A stretch of DNA of 6,405 nucleotides from Pyrinomonadaceae bacterium (GCA_013695245.1 JACDAW010000212.1:1-6405), one strand, 5' to 3'. Shown: positions 1 through 6,230, numbered from the stretch's first letter. A program made the numbers and translations. Notes: a model not told the origin generated them from the letters alone.

Positions 1-717
1 CGATTCGGCGGCGTGAGTCCGATGCCCGATGGCGCGCTCAATCTCGCGGGCTTCATTGATGATGCGGCCGAAAACATTTACGAAAATCGCCGCCGCTTTC
101 TCACATTGTTCGATGGCGACTGGACGCTCGCCACAAGCTGGCAAACGCACGGCGCGGAAGTAAGAAGCGTAACATCTGAAAGCGAAGCGCGCGATGACGA
201 AGTGCGTTGCGACGCGCAAACGACTTGTACGCCGAGCATCTTACTCGGAGCGAAAACCGCCGACTGCGTGCCCGTTCTGTTAGGCGATTGGCGAACAGGC
301 GCGGCGGCGGCCGTCCACGCCGGGTGGCGCGGCACAAGCGTATCAATAGTTCAGCGCGCGCTCGAACGAATGCAACAGGAATTCGGCACGCGAATTCAAG
401 ACGTGCGCGCCGCCATCGGCCCTTGTGCGCGCGTGTGTTGCTACGAAGTCGGAAACGAAGTAATCGAACTTTTCCTCGCGCGTTTCAAAGATGCAGACGA
501 ACTTTTCGTTCCGACTCGCACGAATCACGCGCGCATCGATCTTCAAAGAGCGAACCTCAATCAACTGACACAAGCTGGTGTTGCGCCTGAACGCATTCAC
601 GTTGCGCCGCTCTGCACGATGGATCGCAACGATCTGTTCTTTTCCTATCGCTGCGAAAAAATTGTGCGCGGCCGCGTCGGGCGTTTGCTTGGAGTTATCG
701 GTCGGTCAGCAAAATAA
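1..717 (+). CDS. pgeF: Peptidoglycan editing factor PgeF (YfiH / DUF152 family), 5'-truncated by window edge
   Basis: This is the YfiH/PgeF family, also called multicopper polyphenol oxidoreductase or DUF152. E. coli PgeF keeps L-Ser or Gly out of position 1 of the peptidoglycan stem peptide; relatives have been reported with purine-nucleoside and laccase-like activities. The reading frame is open to base 1, and the four codons before the GTG at 13 (RFGG) complete the family's N-terminal R-x-GGVS motif, so the true start lies left of the window and the GTG is internal. Numbering from that GTG, the zinc ligands are visible: H46 in WQTHGAEV, C85 in KTADCVPVLL and H102 in AAVHAGWRGT. AAIGPC (134-138 region), CCYEV (142-146) and the late FFSYR (209-213) are also family-typical. 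The protein is cytosolic, with no signal peptide or membrane segment in the visible part. It stops 2 bp before the end of the convergent DsbD-alpha gene. The family is certain; the in vivo substrate is inferred. Confidence 0.93.
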   Translation, partial: RFGGVSPMPDGALNLAGFIDDAAENIYENRRRFLTLFDGDWTLATSWQTHGAEVRSVTSESEARDDEVRCDAQTTCTPSILLGAKTADCVPVLLGDWRTGAAAAVHAGWRGTSVSIVQRALERMQQEFGTRIQDVRAAIGPCARVCCYEVGNEVIELFLARFKDADELFVPTRTNHARIDLQRANLNQLTQAGVAPERIHVAPLCTMDRNDLFFSYRCEKIVRGRVGRLLGVIGRSAK

Positions 718-719
718 AT

Positions 720-1310
720 TTAGCGACGCCTTCTCCCTCCGCCGCCGAACAATCCCGTGTTGATGCGCTTCACAGATTCATTTGCTTCGACGACCGTGAT
801 CGGCATCTGAACGTCGCGCGTCGCAGGCGGGTAACACGCATTGTCGTCGCAGCCTTGATAACGCACCCGCACATGCACTTGCGTCGTACCCGTCTGATAG
901 TTCGCCGGAACGGTTACGTTGAAACGCATCACTGTGCGTCCCTCATAAACCGAGAGTTGATTAGCGAAGTTAAAGCTGCGTGTTTGCCCGCGCGGGTATG
1001 TAACGGGACTTAAGCGAATCCCGTTCGGCGCTTCAACGCGCACAACGGTTGGGATCGCATATTTATCGAGCGGACGATTCGAGACGACGTGAAAGCCTTG
1101 CGGAATGTCGAGCACAACGGCCGCCTGAATCGTGCGCCCTCGCTGCGCTTTGTCCGCCGAGAAGAAACCGTTGACGCCGATGTTAGCCTGCATCACGGCG
1201 ACAGGCGAAGCAAATCTCGAACGCGCCGCCGTTTTCGCCGGAATCGGGTTAAAGGAAGCCGCGAAAATAAGCAGCATGAGAGTGTAGTAAGTAGAAGATT
1301 GGTGTTTCAT
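720..1310 (-). CDS. Exported stand-alone DsbD-alpha-like domain protein (thiol:disulfide interchange)
   Basis: The 196-residue product resembles the N-terminal periplasmic domain of DsbD, the immunoglobulin-fold module that passes electrons from the membrane domain to DsbC, DsbG or CcmG. Residues 11-20 are hydrophobic and are followed by NPIPAKTAA, a plausible signal peptidase I site near residue 29; there is no lipobox Cys. The mature part has GFHVVSNRPLDKYAIPT (72-88) and YQGCDDNACYPP (151-162), matching DsbD-alpha's YQGC...CYPP with candidate redox cysteines C154 and C159. Four residues separate the cysteines, against five in E. coli DsbD. The membrane and C-terminal thioredoxin domains are absent, so it needs a partner encoded elsewhere. 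The C-terminus is GLFGGGG plus four arginines, which is odd. The ATG at 1310 is preferred over an in-frame TTG at 1322 because ATG starts are commoner and the signal peptide then begins normally; neither has a good ribosome-binding site. It lies 59 bp downstream of rlmN on the same strand. The fold is fairly sure; the partner is unknown. Confidence 0.82.
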   Translation of the reverse strand: MKHQSSTYYTLMLLIFAASFNPIPAKTAARSRFASPVAVMQANIGVNGFFSADKAQRGRTIQAAVVLDIPQGFHVVSNRPLDKYAIPTVVRVEAPNGIRLSPVTYPRGQTRSFNFANQLSVYEGRTVMRFNVTVPANYQTGTTQVHVRVRYQGCDDNACYPPATRDVQMPITVVEANESVKRINTGLFGGGGRRRR

Positions 1311-1369
1311 TCTTATAAGCAACGATCAGTTAGGATTTCAGAATTTCAAATAGCTGATAGCAAATATTG

Positions 1370-2467
1370 TTAAGCCCTTTGCACAATCGGGAGTTGTGTA
1401 ATGGCATTGACGCGGCGCGCGGCGAGTTGCCCGCAAGCGGCGTAGATGTCGCGCCCGCGCGGGCGACGCACAAAAGCATGAAGGCCTTTCGCCGCAAGCA
1501 CGCGCTTGAAACTTTCGATTCTCTCCATCGAAGACGGAAGATATGGCAATGACTCCGCCGGATTGTGCGGAATAAGATTTATCTTCGCTTTCAAATTGTA
1601 ACGATTCAAAAGCTTAGCCAACTGTCGCGCATGTTCGTCCGAGTCATTCACTCCGTCGAGCATGACATATTCAAAAGTGAATCGCTCGCCGGCCTTCAAA
1701 GATTTCTCAAAGTCCTTGCACGCCCGCATCAACTCATCGAGCGGCCAGCGTTTGTTGATCGGCATCAAGCGGTCGCGCAACTCGTTAGTCGGCGCGGAGA
1801 GCGAGATCGCAAGGTGCGGGCGATCAAGCGTCGTCGCCAGTTCGCGGATGCGCGGGACGACTCCGGCGGTTGAAACCGTGACGCGATTCGGCACAATGAA
1901 AAGCCCTTCTTTGTCAGCCATCACGCGCAAGGCTTGCATCAACGGTTCAAAGGCAAGCATCGGTTCGCCCGCGCCCATAGCGACGAGATTCGTGCCGCGC
2001 GGAGGCTCGACACTAACTCCGTAAGCGTCGTTTAAGGCGATGATGATCTGTTCGACGATCTCGCCCGCCGTCAGCGTGCGGAGCAAACCGAGTTGCGCTG
2101 TAAGGCAGAAGTCGCATTTCAACGGGCAGCCGGATTGGGACGAAAAGCAGATTGTGTCGCGGCGCTCTTCAGGGATGAAGACGGTTTCGACCGGAAGATT
2201 ATCGTGTGTGCGCATCAAGAGTCGGCGCGTGCCGTCTTCGGAGATGTAGCGCGATTCAACAGTGAGCGTGGCGGGCGTTGCGCGGTCCGCGAGGCGAGCG
2301 CGCAAGGGTTTAGGTAAATCCGTCATCTCGTCGAAGTCGCGCAAGCGGCGCGCCTGTAAGTTATGAAAGAGTTGACGGGCGCGAAAGGGCGGCTCTCCGA
2401 ATTCTTTCACAAAGTCGGCGAGTTCTGATAACGATAATCCCGCGAGATGCGCTTTCTCTTCATTCAT
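1370..2467 (-). CDS. rlmN: RlmN: dual-specificity 23S rRNA (A2503-C2) / tRNA (A37-C2) methyltransferase
   Basis: RlmN is a cytosolic radical-SAM enzyme that makes 2-methyladenosine at A2503 of 23S rRNA and A37 of some tRNAs, helping peptidyl-transferase centre function and decoding accuracy. The 365-residue length is normal. Residues 1-85 form the N-terminal RNA-binding accessory domain (EPPFRARQLF at 25-34). The radical-SAM cluster motif CX3CX2C is C114, C118 and C121 in GCPLKCDFCLTAQ. The SAM-binding GEP is at 167-169, and VSTAGVVPRI (198-207), SLSAPTNELRDRLMPIN (222-238), INLIPHN (296-302) and RRPRGRDIYAACGQLA (334-349) follow. C345 in the last block is the methyl-carrying cysteine typical of RlmN/Cfr. 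The glycine motif reads MGAGEPML instead of the usual MGMGEPLL(N). Its length and motifs fit RlmN better than the resistance enzyme Cfr, though I cannot align them here. The ATG at 2467 has no Shine-Dalgarno sequence; a promoter-like pair just upstream would make the mRNA leaderless. The DsbD-alpha gene follows after 59 bp. Confidence 0.96.
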   Translation of the reverse strand: MNEEKAHLAGLSLSELADFVKEFGEPPFRARQLFHNLQARRLRDFDEMTDLPKPLRARLADRATPATLTVESRYISEDGTRRLLMRTHDNLPVETVFIPEERRDTICFSSQSGCPLKCDFCLTAQLGLLRTLTAGEIVEQIIIALNDAYGVSVEPPRGTNLVAMGAGEPMLAFEPLMQALRVMADKEGLFIVPNRVTVSTAGVVPRIRELATTLDRPHLAISLSAPTNELRDRLMPINKRWPLDELMRACKDFEKSLKAGERFTFEYVMLDGVNDSDEHARQLAKLLNRYNLKAKINLIPHNPAESLPYLPSSMERIESFKRVLAAKGLHAFVRRPRGRDIYAACGQLAARRVNAITQLPIVQRA

Positions 2468-2473
2468 TGTAGA

Positions 2474-2502
2474 ATTATTTTAACATCCCGCGCCGCTTGC
2501 AA
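2474..2502 (-). promoter_or_regulatory. Candidate sigma70-type promoter for rlmN (leaderless configuration)
   Basis: Read on the minus strand, TTGCAA (2502-2497, 4 of 6 matches to TTGACA) is followed after exactly 17 bp by AATAAT (2479-2474, 5 of 6 to TATAAT). Standard spacing puts the transcription start at or within a base or two of the A of the rlmN ATG at 2467. That agrees with the absence of any Shine-Dalgarno sequence. The -35 box is one arm of the dyad at 2497-2516. This is a prediction by eye in an AT-rich spacer, where chance matches are fairly common. Confidence 0.45.
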
Positions 2503-2508
2503 TACAGT
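2480..2508 (+). promoter_or_regulatory. Candidate promoter for the DinB-like gene
   Basis: On the plus strand, TTAACA (2480-2485, 5 of 6 to TTGACA) and TACAGT (2503-2508, 4 of 6 to TATAAT) are 17 bp apart. This would start transcription near 2515 and give a leader of about 60 nt before the DinB-like ATG at 2577. The leader contains a small hairpin, CTCA-AAAC-TGAG (2559-2570), ending 6 nt before that ATG. The promoter interleaves with the rlmN promoter on the other strand and its -10 box lies inside the dyad at 2497-2516. The match is weak. Confidence 0.3.
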
Positions 2509-2516
2509 TATTGCAA
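2497..2516. repeat. Perfect inverted repeat TTGCAATA-N4-TATTGCAA, candidate operator
   Basis: Two perfectly complementary 8-bp arms, TTGCAATA (2497-2504) and TATTGCAA (2509-2516), flank CAGT. The symmetry stops at both ends. The 20-bp size and 12-bp centre-to-centre arm spacing suit a dimeric helix-turn-helix repressor. It sits in the divergent rlmN/DinB-like spacer, covering the predicted rlmN -35 and the predicted DinB-like -10. No T-run follows on either strand, so it is not a rho-independent terminator. The symmetry is directly visible; the operator role is inferred and I do not recognise the regulator. Confidence 0.5.
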
Positions 2517-2576
2517 ACACAATCCGAGAATTCGGCGCGCACAATCAAATCGTCTTAGCTCAAAACTGAGTTGCAG

Positions 2577-3206
2577 ATGAGAGCGAAAATTTATATGCAG
2601 CAACAAGAAAATCCGACCAACAGTTTGATGACGGAAGACGGCGCGCTCGTTGCCGAGTTGCAAGAGCGTGAAATTGAAATTGAAGCGATCAAACAAAAAG
2701 CGCAAGATTTAATCGCTGGATTAAACGATAGACAATTCAATTGGCAACCGGACGCGGGCGTCTGGTCAATCGCCGAATGTTTGACGCACTTGAACGTTAC
2801 AAACAATCAATATTTGCCCGTCATCAAAAATGCCATCGAGCGCGGGCGCGCAAGCGGCTTGTACGGGCGCGCGCCATTTCATCACGGATTTCTCGGCAAC
2901 TGGTTTGTGCGCTTGATGGAGCCGCCGCCGAAAAGAAAATTCAAAGCGCCGAAGGTGTTCACACCACCGCGCGGCGAAACGCTCGAAAGTGTCACGCCGG
3001 AATTTATGCGCATTCAAAATGAAATTTCAACTTGCATACGCCGGGCAAACGGATCGCACCTCGCCAAGATCAAGATCGCTTCGCCCGCCAGCAAACTTCT
3101 GCGATTAAGTCTCGGTCAAAGCTTTGCTTTGCTGGGCGCGCACGAACGACGCCACCTCTGGCAAGCACAACAAGTCAAGAATCATCCAAGTTTTCCTGCA
3201 ACTTAG
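2577..3206 (+). CDS. DinB-superfamily (DinB_2-like) putative metal-dependent protein
   Basis: The 209-residue product looks like a DinB/YfiT-type four-helix bundle. Members include metal-dependent thiol transferases using bacillithiol or mycothiol, but most are uncharacterised. The helical start (ELQEREIEIEAIKQKAQDLI) leads to W63-S-I-A-E-C-L-T-H71-L, the family's W-S-x-x-x-x-x-x-H-L signature. The last helix carries A-H189-E-R-R-H193-LWQ, giving the usual H...HxxxH metal triad. The middle (about 95-140) is Pro/Arg/Lys-rich, an insertion or loop typical of larger members. There is no signal peptide, so it is probably cytosolic. The ATG at 2577 is chosen over a TTG at 2571 and an ATG at 2595; a weak TGAG lies 6 nt upstream. 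It diverges from rlmN and converges on the M16 gene with 28 bp between stops. Despite the name, the fold does not indicate DNA repair, and I see no SOS box. The substrate is unknown. Confidence 0.8.
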   Translation: MRAKIYMQQQENPTNSLMTEDGALVAELQEREIEIEAIKQKAQDLIAGLNDRQFNWQPDAGVWSIAECLTHLNVTNNQYLPVIKNAIERGRASGLYGRAPFHHGFLGNWFVRLMEPPPKRKFKAPKVFTPPRGETLESVTPEFMRIQNEISTCIRRANGSHLAKIKIASPASKLLRLSLGQSFALLGAHERRHLWQAQQVKNHPSFPAT

Positions 3207-3234
3207 GCACTGCGCGCTAAGCTTGCTGCAAATT

Positions 3235-6087
3235 TCATTTAAGACTTTCAACCTCTCGACCTTCAACGTCGAGCATCACGAGCGTTTGCCCCGCTAGTTC
3301 GTCGAGCGCGCGGAGATTCGTTTCAACAACTGCTCGGTCGCCGACGACGAGCGTGATCATCTCCGACGTGTCGAGATATTTTTGGGCGACGCGATTGATG
3401 TCATCAATCTTAACGGCACGGACGCTCTCAATGTAATTGTCGAAGTAATCCATCGGCAGATCGTAGAGCGCGATGTCAGTCATGCGGTCAGCAACTTGCG
3501 CTGGCGTTTCAAAGCCGCGCGGAAGGCCGCGAATTATTCCTTTCTTGGCAAACTCCAACTCCTCATTCGTGACAGGTCTTGATCCGCGCACGTCGCGCAA
3601 CTCCTTGATGATCTCGCGGACGGCTTCGACGGTCGTATGCGTGTGGACGCTTGCGCTGGCAATGAACGGCCCCTCTGCGCGCCGGAAAGAGAACGCGGTG
3701 CGCGCCCCGTAAGTATAGCCTTTGTCTTCGCGCAGGTTCAGGTTAATGCGCGAAGTGAATTGCCCGCCTAAGATCGTGTTAAGCAACAGCAGCGGAAAAT
3801 AATCGGGCGTTGAGCGGGCGACTGCAACGCGCCCTGTCACGATCACCGACTGCGCCGCGCCGGGACGATCAATAAGGTAAAGCCCGCGTTGCTGCGCCGA
3901 TGGAATATCATCGGCGGTGGGTTCTATCTTTTCAGCCGCGTGCCAGCTTGCAAAGCTTGCTTCGAGCTTTGGAATCAACTGATCCGCTTGCGTGTCTCCG
4001 ACGACGACAAGCGTCGAGTTGTTAGGGCGATGGAAAGTTGCGTGGAAATTTGAAACATCCTGCTTGCTAATGGAGCGAAGCGAATCCGCATCGCCGATCA
4101 TGGGATGGCCGTAAGCGTGATCGCGTCCGTAGAGCAGTTGCGGGAAAATTGTTTCGGCGATGATCGTTGCGTTGTCGCGGCGTTGCTGAAGCGCGGCGAT
4201 TCGCGTCGCGCGAACGCGCTCCAAATCGGTTGCAGGAAAAGCCGGGCTTGCGATCACATCGCCGTAAACGTCGAGCGCTTGGTCGAGATGTTTTGTGAGC
4301 GTGAGCAACGTGGCAATGCTCGCGTCCCAACCTGCGCCCGTGCCGAGTCGCGCGCCGAGCGCGGCAAGCTCGTCGGAAATCTCTAAAGCGTTGCGGCGTT
4401 CAGTTCCTTCGTCGAGCATGTCGGCGGTGAAGCTCGCAATCCCGGCGCGCGATGACGGGTCGCTGCCCGCGCCCGCTTTGACGACCATATTCATCGTAAC
4501 GACGGGCAACGCGCGGTGTTCGACGAGAAGCACGTCGAGATCGTTTGAGAGGCGAAAGCGATTAAGCGGCGGCAGATTAAACTCAGGGTCGGGCGCGGGC
4601 TGCGGTAACTTAAAAGTTTTATGAACGTGCGCGGCGGCGGGCACAACGGCGTCGCTGATGTTATGTGCGACGCTGGCGGGCGGTGCGGCTTCCGACGGAG
4701 TCGCGGCGAGAGTGGCTTTGTTTGGCAACGCGATGCCTGACGGAGTGTTCTGATTTTCCGCTTCGCTCGCTTTCGTCCCTTCCTCTCTTTTCAAAACGCC
4801 GAGCACAAGTCGCTTGTCGTTGAGATAAGTGCGGGCGACGCGCTGCACGTCTTCGGGCGTGACTTGGGCGTAGCGCGCAAGGTCTTCTTCAAAATAGTCG
4901 GGGCGGTCAAGATACGTCGCATAAAGATTGAGTTGATCGCTTTTGCCGCCGAAGCCGCCGAGCGATTGCAGGCTGTAGATGAATGAAGCTTCATAAGCGT
5001 TTTTGTAGCGCGTGATTTCTTCAATGGTCGGCGGCTCAATTTTGATACGCTCGATCTCGCAGTTGATTGCCGCTTCGAGTTCATCGAGTGTCTTGCCGGG
5101 TTTCGCCGTAGCGATGATCTGGAAATGACCGGCGATCTCGCGCGAACTTTGATACGCTGTGATGCTCTGCGCGATCTGGCTTTCGTAAACGAGCGAATGA
5201 TACAAGCGCGAACTTTTGCCCCCCGCCAATACGGACGCAAGCATGTCGAGCGCAGCATCGTCGGCCGTCATTTGCGGCGTCGTGTGCCACACAATGTAGA
5301 TGCGCGACAGCGCGACCTTATCCCCCATCTCAAGGCGTATCTCGCCGTCGAGTTGCGGTTGCGGTAAAACGATCCTTTGCTTTTCGGGGCCGCGCGGGAC
5401 GGAGCCGAAGTGTTTCTCGACAAGGCGGCGCGCGTCTTCTGTTTGAAAATTTCCGGCGACGACAAGGCTGGCATTGTTCGGCGTATAGAAGCGACGGAAA
5501 AAATCTTTCACGTCGTCGAGCGAAGCTTTTGTTAAATCATCGAGCGAGCCAATGGTGATCCAACTGTAAGGATGTTCGGGAGGATAAATAGTCTCCGCGA
5601 TCTTTGCCGACACTAAGCCATAAGGTTGATTATCGTAATTCTGCCGCTTCTCATTCTTCACCACGTCGCGCTGGTTATTCAACTTCTCTTCGGTCATCGC
5701 GTCGAGCAGATTGCCCATGCGGTCGGCTTCGAGAAAGATGGCTAGTTCGAGAAAATTAGACGGCACAACTTCCCAGTAATTTGTGCGGTCGGAGTTGGTA
5801 GAGCCGTTGAGCGTGCCGCCCGCTTCTTGCAGCGGCTTGAAAAAATCGTCGTCGTAATTCTTCGAGCCTTGAAACATCATGTGCTCGAAAAGATGCGCGA
5901 AGCCGGTTCTGCCCTGCGCCTCATCTTTCGAGCCGACGTGATACCAGAGATTAACGGCAACGACGGGAACGCTTTGGTCTTCATGAAGAATAACGCGCAG
6001 TCCGTTCGGAAGGTGAAATTCTGTGAAATCAACAGGCGGTAAAACTCGTTCGGTGTGCGCGGCAGTGGCGCGGGTTTCTTCGATCAT
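3235..6087 (-). CDS. Two-lobed M16 family zinc metallopeptidase (fused active + R/Y half)
   Basis: This 950-residue peptidase has two complete M16 (insulinase / processing-peptidase) halves, about 20-432 and 505-925. M16 enzymes enclose unfolded peptides in a clam-shell chamber and cut them with one zinc. Half one has the inverted zinc motif H65-L-F-E68-H69 and the distal ligand E146 (VVKNEKRQN). Half two is degenerate at these places: S552, A555, D556 and Q635. Half two instead keeps the substrate-binding pair R786 and Y793 (LREDKGYTYG), seven residues apart as in insulysin; half one has V300 and Q307 there. Residues 435-500 are an Ala/Pro/Glu-rich hinge. The length is close to E. coli PqqL. 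No N-terminal hydrophobic segment follows the ATG at 6087, so a cytosolic location is likely, unlike exported relatives. No in-frame start lies nearby upstream; AGGAAG (6111-6106) is too far (about 18 nt) to be a normal ribosome-binding site. The physiological substrate cannot be told from sequence. Confidence 0.95.
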   Translation of the reverse strand: MIEETRATAAHTERVLPPVDFTEFHLPNGLRVILHEDQSVPVVAVNLWYHVGSKDEAQGRTGFAHLFEHMMFQGSKNYDDDFFKPLQEAGGTLNGSTNSDRTNYWEVVPSNFLELAIFLEADRMGNLLDAMTEEKLNNQRDVVKNEKRQNYDNQPYGLVSAKIAETIYPPEHPYSWITIGSLDDLTKASLDDVKDFFRRFYTPNNASLVVAGNFQTEDARRLVEKHFGSVPRGPEKQRIVLPQPQLDGEIRLEMGDKVALSRIYIVWHTTPQMTADDAALDMLASVLAGGKSSRLYHSLVYESQIAQSITAYQSSREIAGHFQIIATAKPGKTLDELEAAINCEIERIKIEPPTIEEITRYKNAYEASFIYSLQSLGGFGGKSDQLNLYATYLDRPDYFEEDLARYAQVTPEDVQRVARTYLNDKRLVLGVLKREEGTKASEAENQNTPSGIALPNKATLAATPSEAAPPASVAHNISDAVVPAAAHVHKTFKLPQPAPDPEFNLPPLNRFRLSNDLDVLLVEHRALPVVTMNMVVKAGAGSDPSSRAGIASFTADMLDEGTERRNALEISDELAALGARLGTGAGWDASIATLLTLTKHLDQALDVYGDVIASPAFPATDLERVRATRIAALQQRRDNATIIAETIFPQLLYGRDHAYGHPMIGDADSLRSISKQDVSNFHATFHRPNNSTLVVVGDTQADQLIPKLEASFASWHAAEKIEPTADDIPSAQQRGLYLIDRPGAAQSVIVTGRVAVARSTPDYFPLLLLNTILGGQFTSRINLNLREDKGYTYGARTAFSFRRAEGPFIASASVHTHTTVEAVREIIKELRDVRGSRPVTNEELEFAKKGIIRGLPRGFETPAQVADRMTDIALYDLPMDYFDNYIESVRAVKIDDINRVAQKYLDTSEMITLVVGDRAVVETNLRALDELAGQTLVMLDVEGREVESLK

Positions 6088-6164
6088 TATGTGTTTCGAT
6101 TGATTCTTCCTGCGTGTGCGATAAATTTGTGCGGACGGAAAGCTCGCCCTCTGCTCGTATTCTT

Positions 6165-6194
6165 ACGCAACTATGCGTGAACGCACAAGTGCGT
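6165..6194. repeat. Tandem dyads ACGCA-N4-TGCGT (x2), candidate operators
   Basis: Two copies of the same symmetric element lie side by side: ACGCA (6165-6169), ACTA, TGCGT (6174-6178), then ACGCA (6181-6185), CAAG, TGCGT (6190-6194). Their centres are 16 bp apart. The second copy extends to a perfect 9-bp arm on each side of AA: TGAACGCAC (6178-6186) and GTGCGTTCA (6189-6197). A lone TGCGT is at 6111-6115. The array lies in the 221-bp divergent spacer, about 80-120 bp upstream of the M16 start and 115-145 bp upstream of the nadB start. The repeats are directly seen; binding by a dimeric regulator is inferred. Confidence 0.5.
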
Positions 6195-6195
6195 T

Positions 6196-6207
6196 CATAA
6201 ATTTATG
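6196..6207. repeat. 12-bp perfect palindrome CATAAATTTATG
   Basis: CATAAA joined directly to TTTATG is a perfect palindrome, overlapping by two bases the outer arm of the second dyad at 6178-6197. The core ATAAATTT also occurs at 6121-6128, in both cases just after a GTGCG (6116-6120 and 6189-6193). AT-rich palindromes arise easily by chance, so it may be only a local AT-rich promoter feature or part of a larger composite operator. Confidence 0.35.
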
Positions 6208-6230
6208 GTCGAAGATCGCAGCGTCAAGTT

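Noticed and set aside
13..15. GTG at 13 as the start of pgeF
   Set aside because: The frame is open to base 1 and the upstream codons complete the family's R-x-GGVS motif, so the gene starts left of the window.
720..1310. Full-length DsbD
   Set aside because: There is no transmembrane region or C-terminal thioredoxin domain; the frame ends after the alpha-like domain and the next gene is on the opposite strand.
1370..2467. Cfr-type antibiotic resistance methyltransferase
   Set aside because: The length, the motifs and the presence of an otherwise housekeeping neighbourhood fit RlmN; there are no mobile elements around it.
2559..2570. CTCA-AAAC-TGAG hairpin before the DinB-like start as a riboswitch or regulatory stem
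   Set aside because: A 4-bp stem is too weak to support a specific regulatory claim.
2577..3206. DinB as a DNA-damage polymerase (Pol IV)
   Set aside because: The name refers to the B. subtilis DinB/YfiT fold; there are no Y-family polymerase motifs.
3207..3234. Terminator hairpin between the DinB-like and M16 genes
   Set aside because: Only short partial symmetry around AAGCTT is present, with no stable GC stem followed by a T-run on either strand.
4791..5258. A 155-codon open frame on the minus strand inside the M16 gene, and other long frames such as 207-590 (+) and 4295-4624 (+)
   Set aside because: They are Arg/Ser/Ala-rich shadow frames of GC-rich genes, lack recognisable motifs, and overlap genes with clear family matches.
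6179..6196. GAAC...GTTC as an SOS (LexA) box
   Set aside because: The arms are separated by 10 bp, whereas Gram-positive-type LexA boxes have GAAC-N4-GTTC, and neither flanking gene is an SOS gene.
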